This document shows, in pieces, positions 15,849 through 22,053 of a stretch of DNA of 24,189 nucleotides. The stretch is from positions 1-24,189 of the forward strand of contig DATFDL010000777.1 in NCBI GenBank assembly GCA_035252155.1, in the 5' to 3' direction. Within the stretch, counting starts at the first letter, position 1; every line of letters starts with the position of its first letter. This stretch comes from JAICLL01 sp035252155 (GTDB lineage Bacteria > Planctomycetota > Planctomycetia > Pirellulales > JAICIG01). Both the position numbers and the translations under genes were made by a program. The notes below the pieces were generated by a model. The model made no database searches, was not told the DNA's origin, and worked only from the letters and a program-made list of their open reading frames with translations.

Positions 15849-16628
15849 CTACCAGAGCGTGTATCCGCCGTCAATCACCACCGCCGCGCCTGTCATATAG
15901 CGGGACGCATCGCTGGCCAGGTAGACGGCCAGTGGCCCCAGGTCTTCGGGCTGCCCGAAGTCGCCCATCGGAATTTGTGACTTGAAGGCCTCGATTACTT
16001 CGGGGTGCTCGCGCGACCAGCGCTGATTCGGCTCGGTCATGAAACCTCCAGGGCAGATGGCGTTGACCGTTACGCCGGCGTGCGCCCAGTCGGCGGCCGT
16101 CGCACGCGTAAACTGAATGACGGCGGCTTTGGCGGTCTCATAACTGCGTCCACCGATGCCGCGATTGGCCACCATGCCCGAGATCGAAGCGATGTTGATC
16201 ACTCGCCCCTGCCGGCGCTCGACCATCGGCCGGCCCAGCAGTTTGGTGCAGAGAAATGTGCTGGTCAGGTTCAGGTCGATCAGTTGTTGCCAGGTCTCCA
16301 GCGGCAGGTCGACGGTCGGCGTCGGCACACGCCGGCCGCCGACATTGTTGATAAGAATGTCGATGGGGCCGTGTTTGGCCAGTGCCTCTTCGCAGGCGGC
16401 CTGACAGGCATCGGGCACACCGACGTCGGCCTGAATGGTCGAAGCCTGCCGGCCAAGCCGGCGAACGTCGCCGGCGGTGCGCTCGAGGCTGGCGGCGTCG
16501 CGTCCCACTAGGATGACGTCGGCGCCGGCGTCGGCAATGGCCAGGGCCATCTCTCGGCCGAGGCCGCGCGTGCCGCCGGTAATAAACAAACGCTTGCCGT
16601 CGAGGCGAAACCGGTCGAAGACACTCAT
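15849..16628 (-). CDS. Short-chain dehydrogenase/reductase (SDR)
   Basis: 259 aa, the classical SDR length. The NAD(P)-binding motif is TGGTRGLG (17-24), followed by D69, NNVG (94-97, usually NNAG) and structural N120. The catalytic set is S148, Y163 and K167 (YETAK). PGG at 193-195 and the C-terminal GAAVVIDGGYTLW are typical. The sequence resembles the FabG / gluconate 5-dehydrogenase branch, but the substrate cannot be assigned. R44 after the second strand (VGRD) is compatible with NADPH preference. The ATG overlaps the stop of the upstream secreted-protein gene (ATGA), suggesting translational coupling. With the downstream acyltransferase, a lipid-related role is possible but only inferred from context. 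Confidence 0.92.
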   Translation of the reverse strand: MSVFDRFRLDGKRLFITGGTRGLGREMALAIADAGADVILVGRDAASLERTAGDVRRLGRQASTIQADVGVPDACQAACEEALAKHGPIDILINNVGGRRVPTPTVDLPLETWQQLIDLNLTSTFLCTKLLGRPMVERRQGRVINIASISGMVANRGIGGRSYETAKAAVIQFTRATAADWAHAGVTVNAICPGGFMTEPNQRWSREHPEVIEAFKSQIPMGDFGQPEDLGPLAVYLASDASRYMTGAAVVIDGGYTLW

Positions 16629-16966
16629 CGTCGTCGATACTCGTAGTTTCGCGGGTCGAGATGCCGCTTGTGAGCGTCGAGAGCATCGTAGATGCCGCCG
16701 CGGCCAGGTTTGCCGTGAAATTGAAACTGGTTCAGGCGGCTGCCCGAATACGAATGCTTGCCGCCGGGCCGTTTATTCTTGCTGATGATTTTGAAGACGC
16801 TGTCTTGGCGGGTGAATTTGTCGTTCTCTGCGTCGTAGCGAATGACGCGCGGATCGAGCGAGAGATCGTTCCAACGTTCGGCGACCTTGGCCCAGGCGCC
16901 GGCCTGTGAAAATACAAGCACCACACCTAGGGCGACTAACGGCGACCGGCGACGGCGAATGACCAT
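16625..16966 (-). CDS. Small secreted hypothetical protein coupled to the SDR gene
   Basis: 113 aa. ATG 16966 is preferred: TGAGGA lies about 6 nt upstream, and the product then starts with a clean signal peptide (MVIRRRRSPLVALGVVLVF, cleavage near AWA-KVA). The open frame continues upstream to 17053 but without such support. The mature ~85 residues are basic and polar (YDAENDKFTRQDSVFKII, then KNKRPGGKHSYSGSRLNQFQ, ending RRR). I see no cysteines in the mature part, no membrane segment and no family I recognise. The stop overlaps the SDR start by ATGA. It is first in the minus operon and diverges from the FliN-like gene. Confidence 0.72.
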   Translation of the reverse strand: MVIRRRRSPLVALGVVLVFSQAGAWAKVAERWNDLSLDPRVIRYDAENDKFTRQDSVFKIISKNKRPGGKHSYSGSRLNQFQFHGKPGRGGIYDALDAHKRHLDPRNYEYRRR

Positions 16967-17042
16967 CGATTTCCTCAGCAATTGAAATGATAAAAGACCT
17001 CTGTGTATTGTAAGCAAGCTCTGCCGCGGGTGCCAACCGACC

Positions 17043-17063
17043 ACGGAAATCATTCCGTTCTAC
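17043..17063. repeat. Palindromic repeat copy E (degenerate)
   Basis: ACGGAA-ATC-ATTCCGTTCTAC is a damaged copy of the same palindrome family. It lies 77 bp upstream of the secreted-protein gene and 89 bp upstream of the FliN-like gene. Confidence 0.65.
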
Positions 17064-17151
17064 AAAATTCAAGATCACCGGCAGTTCGGCCGATAGTAGC
17101 CACGCCACGAGGCAAGATGGCGGTTTTTGGCCATGCTTTCGGTAAACGCCT

Positions 17152-18024
17152 ATGTTGTCAGAATTTGGGCCGGCGATTGCCGATCAAGTCGTGGCGACCT
17201 GCCAGGGCCGCGTGGCTGAAATCGGGGCCGCTTGGTCGCGACTGGTTGGTAGCCCGGTGAGTGTCGCGGTAGGCGACCCGACCTCGTTTAATCTGCTGTC
17301 GCCCCCGGCCGGCCTCGACGGACCAGGCCTGGTTGTCTTGCTGACCTCCGGTGCCAGTGCGGCGCTGGTAATTTTGCCTGAAGAAGGCGGGCTGCTGCCC
17401 GACTGGTACGCCGAGCCGAACGCCGACCAGCAGGGCGTCTTAGCCACGCTCGCTCAAGAGCTGGGCCCGTTGATATTGCCCGAACCTTTCATGCCCGAGG
17501 GTTTTCAAGCGGCCCGTGTAAGTAACTTGGGCGAGGCACTGTTGCGGGGCGGCGTGGCGGCAGGCGCGGCGCTGCTGCCGTGGGCGATGACGGCCGAGTT
17601 GGGCAAGCAGGCGACGGCCAGCATGCTTTGGCCCGCGACGCGGCCCTCTGAGATTCTCTTGAAAGAGACCCCGCGCAAGCCTCCCGGCCCTGCTCCGCAA
17701 GCCTTCCCCTCCGCACCGGCCGTGCCCCAACCCCCGAGCATGGGCGTCGACGCGCTGCCTGCCTATGCTCGTAGCCTGTTGCGAATCAAGGTGCCGGTGA
17801 TCGTCACGCTAGCGGCCAAGAAGCAGCCGATCGGCCGGATCGTCGAGTTGGGGACAGGCTCGATCATTCAGTTCGACAAATCGTGCGAGGAGATGCTGGC
17901 CTTGCACGTCGCCGATCAGGCGGTGGCCGAGGGCGAGGCGGTGAAGGTAGGCGACAAGTTCGGCATTCGCGTCACCTCGCTGATTGTTCCCGGCGAGCGG
18001 TTTAAGCCGGTCCGCAAGCGGTAA
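17152..18024 (+). CDS. FliM/FliN-type (SpoA domain) protein
   Basis: 290 aa. The C-terminal ~85 residues (205-288) form a SpoA/FliN domain: LLRIKVPVIVTLAAKKQPIG, VELGTGSIIQFDKSCEEMLA, VGDKFGIRVTSLI. This is the C-ring fold of flagellar switch proteins FliM/FliN and their type III secretion homologues. The N-terminal half (1-165) is hydrophobic-alternating and may be a diverged CheC/FliM-middle-like domain; residues 172-200 are a Pro/Ala linker. Known role of the fold: assembly of the motor switch or sorting platform at the cytoplasmic face. No other flagellar or secretion gene is adjacent, so its use here is uncertain. No strong ribosome site precedes ATG 17152. Confidence 0.83.
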   Translation: MLSEFGPAIADQVVATCQGRVAEIGAAWSRLVGSPVSVAVGDPTSFNLLSPPAGLDGPGLVVLLTSGASAALVILPEEGGLLPDWYAEPNADQQGVLATLAQELGPLILPEPFMPEGFQAARVSNLGEALLRGGVAAGAALLPWAMTAELGKQATASMLWPATRPSEILLKETPRKPPGPAPQAFPSAPAVPQPPSMGVDALPAYARSLLRIKVPVIVTLAAKKQPIGRIVELGTGSIIQFDKSCEEMLALHVADQAVAEGEAVKVGDKFGIRVTSLIVPGERFKPVRKR

Positions 18025-18106
18025 GTGTTCGGCAGCGGCTAATGCGCCAAGTCGCAAGTTCGCTATTTCGTTGGCCGGTATTGCGATTGGGGGCGGCGCG
18101 AGGAAG

Positions 18107-18136
18107 TTCGACGCGGGCGCATGCTGGCGTTAGACT
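18107..18136 (+). promoter_or_regulatory. Possible promoter giving a leaderless transcript
   Basis: TTCGAC (18107-18112), an 18-bp spacer and TAGACT (18131-18136). The expected start of transcription falls at or next to ATG 18143. Weak match; hypothesis only. Confidence 0.3.
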
Positions 18137-18142
18137 AAGCCG

Positions 18143-18853
18143 ATGGATGAAAACACGCCGCGGCTGGGCATTGTTCACCTATTCGCCTGGACTGCCGCCA
18201 GCGCGGTCTGGATGGCCCTTGAGCGCCTGTTCTACTCGGCCTTAGGAAATCAATCGCCATCAACCGTATTGACCGTATCTAGTTCGCTCGCCGCGCCGGT
18301 CCAGGGCGCGGGGTTAATGGGTTTTTTGCTGTTTGTCTACCGCCGCTTGCGTGGCCGCCCCTGCGCACGCGAACCAGGCGACTGGCTGCTTGTTGCTTAT
18401 GGTGCCGCGATTCTCATGACGCTTATCGAACATCTGCTCATTATGTCGATCATTCAGCAACCCCGGCCTTTGCAGAGACAGATGGTCCTCATGGCTGTTT
18501 CCCGGCTCTCGTTTTCCATCACACAAATCGCTCTCTATGCCGTCGCAGCTAGGCGGATTGGGAAATCTCCGCTCTGGCGCGGCGTTCTCTGGTTGCTTTG
18601 CTGGCTTCAGGTGGCTCGTATGGTAATGGAATTCGTTCTGCCTCTCGTCGTTTTCCAACCCCGCACCTTGCTTTTCCTACGGTTTTTTCCGGATGCGGCT
18701 GCCGGCGTCGTGGTGTCCTTATCAGCGATTGCCGATGGGCGCCGCAGGCACCTTCGCTCCTGGACGCACTGGACCGGTGTTGCGGTGGTGGTTGTCGACG
18801 GAGTACTTGCGCTGTCAGGCATCGCTTGGTGGCTTGTCACAAAATTACCTTAA
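18143..18853 (+). CDS. Polytopic membrane protein of unknown function
   Basis: 236 aa with about seven hydrophobic segments, roughly residues 9-30, 55-69, 81-103, 121-139, 143-170, 180-198 and 211-232. Loops are short and Arg-rich (YRRLRGRP, ARRIGKSPLWR, DGRRRHLRSW), suggesting those loops face the cytoplasm. I recognise no transporter or enzyme signature. The start ATG has no Shine-Dalgarno; a possible promoter ends 7 bp upstream. Codon use is somewhat less GC-biased than in the neighbouring genes. It stands alone between the FliN-like gene and the queC region. Confidence 0.72.
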   Translation: MDENTPRLGIVHLFAWTAASAVWMALERLFYSALGNQSPSTVLTVSSSLAAPVQGAGLMGFLLFVYRRLRGRPCAREPGDWLLVAYGAAILMTLIEHLLIMSIIQQPRPLQRQMVLMAVSRLSFSITQIALYAVAARRIGKSPLWRGVLWLLCWLQVARMVMEFVLPLVVFQPRTLLFLRFFPDAAAGVVVSLSAIADGRRRHLRSWTHWTGVAVVVVDGVLALSGIAWWLVTKLP

Positions 18854-18879
18854 TTCTGCGGTTTTAACGCACCGCTCCG

Positions 18880-18908
18880 TTGACACCACGTGTTCGTCTC
18901 TCTACGAT
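18880..18908 (+). promoter_or_regulatory. Strong candidate promoter for the queC-queD transcript
   Basis: TTGACA (18880-18885), exactly 17-bp spacer, TACGAT (18903-18908). The -35 is perfect and the -10 matches 4 of 6. Transcription would start near 18915, six nt before a small ORF and about 217 nt before queC. Confidence 0.6.
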
Positions 18909-18920
18909 TTCAGCAATCTG

Positions 18921-19121
18921 ATGCATGCCGCCATCGAAACGCCGGCCACACGAGTTGTACAGGCAAGTGACTTCGTCCGGCCGCACATCTCTCTCGAGGC
19001 GTTGATATTGCAAGGCTTGCATCGCGGTGAATCAACGCCGATGACGGATGGCGATTGCTGCGATCTAGGCGAGCGGGTTCTAAGATGCAACGCCGCAAAC
19101 GCCGATATACCTCCGCTGTAA
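18921..19121 (+). CDS. Possible small ORF ahead of queC, antitoxin-like tail
   Basis: 66 codons before the stop, ATG to TAA, starting about 6 nt after the predicted transcription start and ending 10 nt before queC. The segment ISLEALILQGLHRGESTPMT, followed by a polar stretch (GERVLR), is reminiscent of the C-terminal part of some ParD-like antitoxins (L..LL.EGL.SG....MT..). The match is by eye only. After GERVLR the frame ends in CNAANADIPPL. The +2 frame instead gives a basic tail (KMQRRKRRYTSAVKNHQ) whose TGA overlaps the queC ATG, hinting at a frameshift in a decaying gene. It could also simply be untranslated leader. Confidence 0.28.
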   Translation: MHAAIETPATRVVQASDFVRPHISLEALILQGLHRGESTPMTDGDCCDLGERVLRCNAANADIPPL

Positions 19122-19131
19122 AGAACCATCA

Positions 19132-19830
19132 ATGACTTCCACGTCGCTCCACGCTCGAGTGGGGATTTTGGTCAGCGGAGGACTCGACAGCTCAATCTTA
19201 CTGGCGCATTACCTCGACCGAGGGCGGCGCGTACAGCCGTTCTACGTACTTTCCGGGTTGACCTGGCAAGCGGCCGAATTGGCGGCGCTGCGCTGTTACC
19301 TGGCGGCGATCGCCGGCGAGCGGCTCGACGACTTGGTGACGCTCGATCTGCCGCTGGGCGATCTGTATGGCGATCACTGGAGTATCACCGGCCGCGACGT
19401 GCCCGACGCCGACAGCGACGACGAAGCCGTGTATTTGCCCGGCCGCAACGCCTTATTAGTTGTCAAGGCGGCGCTGTGGTGCCACCTGCATGGCATCGAA
19501 GAGCTGGCGCTGGGTCCGCTCAAGGCAAACCCCTTCGCCGATGCGACGCCGAAATTCTTCGCCAGCTTTCAGGCGTCGCTCAACCTGGCCACTAGCGGCG
19601 GCGTGCGGCTGGTGCGCCCCTTGGCCGGTTATGACAAGCGGCAGGTGATGCAACTCGGACGCAATTATCCGCTTGAATTGACGTTCTCGTGCATCAGTCC
19701 GAAAGGCGGCTTGCACTGCGGCCGGTGCAACAAATGCGGCGAACGACGAAGGGCGTTCGTTGAAGTGGGCCAGCCCGACCCCACACACTATGCAGGCGGC
19801 GCCGAGTTGTGTCGATCGCTGAGAGGTTAA
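19132..19830 (+). CDS. queC: 7-cyano-7-deazaguanine synthase (QueC)
   Basis: 232 aa. The ATP-pyrophosphatase P-loop SGGLDSS is at 15-21. The PGRNALL signature is at 103-109 (family: PGRN). A zinc-binding cluster of four cysteines sits at C187, C196, C199 and C202 (CISPKGGLHCGRCNKCGERR). Known reaction: ATP-dependent conversion of 7-carboxy-7-deazaguanine plus ammonia to preQ0, the precursor of queuosine and of 7-deazaguanine DNA bases. The sequence is rather diverged from E. coli QueC but keeps every key motif. queD follows 3 bp downstream, so the pathway assignment is well supported. No preQ1 riboswitch was recognised in the leader. queE is not in this window. Confidence 0.92.
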   Translation: MTSTSLHARVGILVSGGLDSSILLAHYLDRGRRVQPFYVLSGLTWQAAELAALRCYLAAIAGERLDDLVTLDLPLGDLYGDHWSITGRDVPDADSDDEAVYLPGRNALLVVKAALWCHLHGIEELALGPLKANPFADATPKFFASFQASLNLATSGGVRLVRPLAGYDKRQVMQLGRNYPLELTFSCISPKGGLHCGRCNKCGERRRAFVEVGQPDPTHYAGGAELCRSLRG

Positions 19831-19833
19831 GCT

Positions 19834-20250
19834 ATGTTTCGAGTCACGCGGCAAATCGACTTCTGTTACGGGCATCGGCTGCTGAATTACGAGGGCAAGT
19901 GCCGCTATCTGCACGGGCATAACGGCCGGGCAGTGATCGCCATCGAGGCCGACAATCTGGACGATCGCGGCATGGTGCTCGACTTCTCCGACATCAAGCG
20001 GGTGGTCAGCGGCTGGATTGACGAGACGCTCGACCACCGGATGATTTTGCACCGCGATGATCCTGCCGTGCCGATGCTGCGTCAGCTTGGCGAACCGATG
20101 CACTTGCTCGATGTGAACCCCACGGCCGAGAACATCGCCCAGTTGATCTTCGATTTCACCGCCTCGCAGGGTTTTCCGATTGTCGAGGCCCGGCTGTGGG
20201 AAACGCCCAACTGCTTTGCGACGTATGCCGGGAAGGCAAAGCACGCATGA
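19834..20250 (+). CDS. queD: 6-carboxy-5,6,7,8-tetrahydropterin synthase (QueD)
   Basis: 138 aa, normal family length. Zinc ligands are H14 (YGHRL) and H27, H29 (LHGHNG), with catalytic C23 four residues before the second. The LDH triad segment is at 66-68, PTAEN at 96-100 and pterin-anchoring E123 in LWETPN; all are conserved. Known reaction: 7,8-dihydroneopterin triphosphate to 6-carboxytetrahydropterin, the first committed step to 7-deazaguanines. It starts 3 bp after the queC stop, so the two are translated from one mRNA. Confidence 0.94.
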   Translation: MFRVTRQIDFCYGHRLLNYEGKCRYLHGHNGRAVIAIEADNLDDRGMVLDFSDIKRVVSGWIDETLDHRMILHRDDPAVPMLRQLGEPMHLLDVNPTAENIAQLIFDFTASQGFPIVEARLWETPNCFATYAGKAKHA

Positions 20251-20264
20251 CGAACCCACCGTGG

Positions 20265-20422
20265 GCGGTGGCTGGGGCAGAAGCTGGCCGGTAAGAGCCT
20301 GACAATGCAAGACGCGCTGTCGGCCAGCGATGCCCCGGCGGTCACCAGCCGGGGCATCGCCGCGATCAAGCGTCAAGGTGGATTCCGCATCTTCTCAGGC
20401 GCGGCTCTGCCCCAGCCACCGC
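20265..20422. other. 158-bp element able to fold as one long imperfect hairpin
   Basis: Outer arms of 17 bp pair perfectly (20265-20281 with 20406-20422, GCGGTGGCTGGGGCAGA and its complement). The centre is a perfect 13-bp hairpin (20327-20339 with 20348-20360, 8-nt loop). Between them, GCCTGA, ATGC and GACGC segments find complements in order, so pairing can continue through most of the element with bulges. It begins 14 bp after the queD stop and is not part of a convincing gene. It could be a structured RNA, a 3' processing or termination structure, or a small mobile palindromic element. Confidence 0.55.
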
Positions 20423-20464
20423 GACACCGGAAAGCTGGGGCCTTCGCGTAACGCAGTAAATAAA

Positions 20465-20500
20465 AACAGTCCGGGCGGCCGAGGCCGACGCCGGACTGTT
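20465..20500 (-). terminator. Hairpin with T-tract on the minus strand
   Basis: AACAGTCCGG (20465-20474) pairs with CCGGACTGTT (20491-20500), and an inner CGGCC/GGCCG continues the stem. On the minus strand it runs directly into TTTTTATTT, a good rho-independent terminator. On the plus strand only a pyrimidine-rich CTCTCTCCCTCCC follows. It may end the queCD transcript weakly and stop leftward transcription strongly. No minus-strand gene is evident nearby. Confidence 0.6.
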
Positions 20501-20724
20501 CTCTCTCCCTCCCGGGACTGATGGCTCAAGGCTCCGCCTCGGCCGCACGGGCGACAATGGTGCTATCGGCCGATCCTATTGCGGCACTTTTGACCAGTTT
20601 CCGTATTGTGCGGCCACCGGAGTTTGGAGAGACTACGCCGCATTTTCCGGCGTTTGGCTGCACAACCTGGGCGATTACGCCGATTGTACCGGATGTGCCA
20701 CACCCCGATGGAAAGGAAATCGAC

Positions 20725-22053
20725 GTGAGCAAAGTAAATCGGCTGCCGCTGGCGATCTTGCGATCGTCGCTCGTCTGGGGTTTGTTGCTCTCGGTGGGCT
20801 TTTACGCCCCCATCGAAACCGGCCATTGGCGCGATGAGTTCGTGCTCCGCTATTTCGCCGGCCACTGGGTCGAGTATCTCGAGACGGCGATGTTCTTCGT
20901 CGGCCTTTCGGGCCTCGTGCTCAAGGCGCTCGACATCGGCCGGCAGTCAGCGGGCCTTGCGCGTGCGTTGCTGCCCGCGCGTGCGGACGAGCCGCAGCCG
21001 GCCGGCGAGGCCGATCGTCTGCTGGCCCAGCTCGATCAACTGCCCGACGCACAGCAAGACGACTATCTGCCCCGCCGGCTGCGCGAGGCGTTGCAGTCGG
21101 TGCGCTTCGCCGGCTCGGCCGATAAGCTGGGCGATGAGCTGAAATACCTGTCGGAGTCTGACGGCGCTCGCTCGCATGCCAGCTACGGGCTGCTGCGGAT
21201 CATCATCTGGGCGATCCCGATTCTCGGATTTTTGGGCACGGTGATCGGCATCACGATGGCCATCGCCAGCTTAAACCCGCAGGCCCTCGAAGATTCGCTG
21301 CCCACCGTCACCGGCGGCCTGGGCGTGGCCTTCGACACCACGGCCTTGGCATTGGGCCTGTCGATGGTGCTGATGTTCGTGCAGTTCTTTGTCGACCGCA
21401 TGGAAAACCGGCTGCTGACCGCCGTCGACGGCCGGGCTGCCGACGAGCTGGGCGGACGCTTCGAGCAAATGGGCACCGGCGACGATCCGCAGATCGCCGC
21501 CATGCGCCGCATCGCCGATATGGTGCTCAAGGCCACCGAGCGGCTTGTGGTGCGCCAGGCCGAGGTCTGGCAGCAAACGATCGACGCCGCACAAGTTCGC
21601 TGGAGCGCCACCGCGAGCGAGTCGGGCAAGTTGCTCGAATCGGCGCTTTCCGGCGCGCTGTCGCAGAGCATTACCACGCACGCCGAACGGCTGTCGGCAT
21701 CGTCGGAGGCCACCGCCGAACAAAATCGCCGCAATTGGAGCCGTCTGCAACAAACCTTGGCCGATAGCACGCAGGCATTGAAAACGCAGCAGGCCGAGCT
21801 GTCCAAGCAAAGCGACATCTTGCTGCGGGTGGTCGACGCCACCGGGCACGTGGCCAAGCTCGAACAGACGCTCAACAACAACCTGGCCGCTTTGGCCGGC
21901 GCCCAGCACTTTGAAGAGACGCTTTTGCACCTGGCCGGGGCGCTCAATCTGTTGAATGTCCGGCTGGGGCAGGCTGCCGCGCCGCAGATCAGCCTCACCG
22001 GAACGCCTCCTCCGGTCGCTAGGACCGGAACCAACACCCACAGGGCCGCATGA
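20725..22053 (+). CDS. MotA/TolQ/ExbB-family membrane protein with coiled-coil tail
   Basis: 442 aa from GTG 20725, which has AAAGGA about 8 nt upstream and gives a short basic start before the first membrane helix. An in-frame open stretch from 20521 adds 68 unlikely residues. Membrane segments: ~9-28, 52-69, 155-180 and 197-223. Segments 3 and 4 carry the family signature (PILGFLGTVIGITMAI, then TVTGGLGVAFDTTALALGLS), with the conserved Thr/Ala positions of a TolQ-type channel. Residues ~265-415 form a long, charged, heptad-like helix, reminiscent of tails in ZorA-like proteins though not specifically matching them. Known family role: the A-subunit pentamer of a proton-driven motor. It overlaps the next gene by ATGA, so the two are co-translated partners. 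About 200 bp upstream holds no clear gene. Confidence 0.88.
   Translation: MSKVNRLPLAILRSSLVWGLLLSVGFYAPIETGHWRDEFVLRYFAGHWVEYLETAMFFVGLSGLVLKALDIGRQSAGLARALLPARADEPQPAGEADRLLAQLDQLPDAQQDDYLPRRLREALQSVRFAGSADKLGDELKYLSESDGARSHASYGLLRIIIWAIPILGFLGTVIGITMAIASLNPQALEDSLPTVTGGLGVAFDTTALALGLSMVLMFVQFFVDRMENRLLTAVDGRAADELGGRFEQMGTGDDPQIAAMRRIADMVLKATERLVVRQAEVWQQTIDAAQVRWSATASESGKLLESALSGALSQSITTHAERLSASSEATAEQNRRNWSRLQQTLADSTQALKTQQAELSKQSDILLRVVDATGHVAKLEQTLNNNLAALAGAQHFEETLLHLAGALNLLNVRLGQAAAPQISLTGTPPPVARTGTNTHRAA

Noticed and set aside
18909..19131. preQ1 riboswitch in the queC leader
   Set aside because: I could not find the conserved preQ1-I or preQ1-II loop and pseudoknot sequence. The promoter is real-looking, but the leader shows no recognisable aptamer.
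19456..20376. 306-codon minus-strand open frame
   Set aside because: Antisense to queC and queD, both of which have complete catalytic motifs on the plus strand.
20521..20724. 68-residue N-terminal extension of the TolQ-like protein
   Set aside because: There is no good ribosome site at 20521. The extension has no membrane or signal character, and GTG 20725 has AAAGGA upstream directly before the conserved N-terminal helix.
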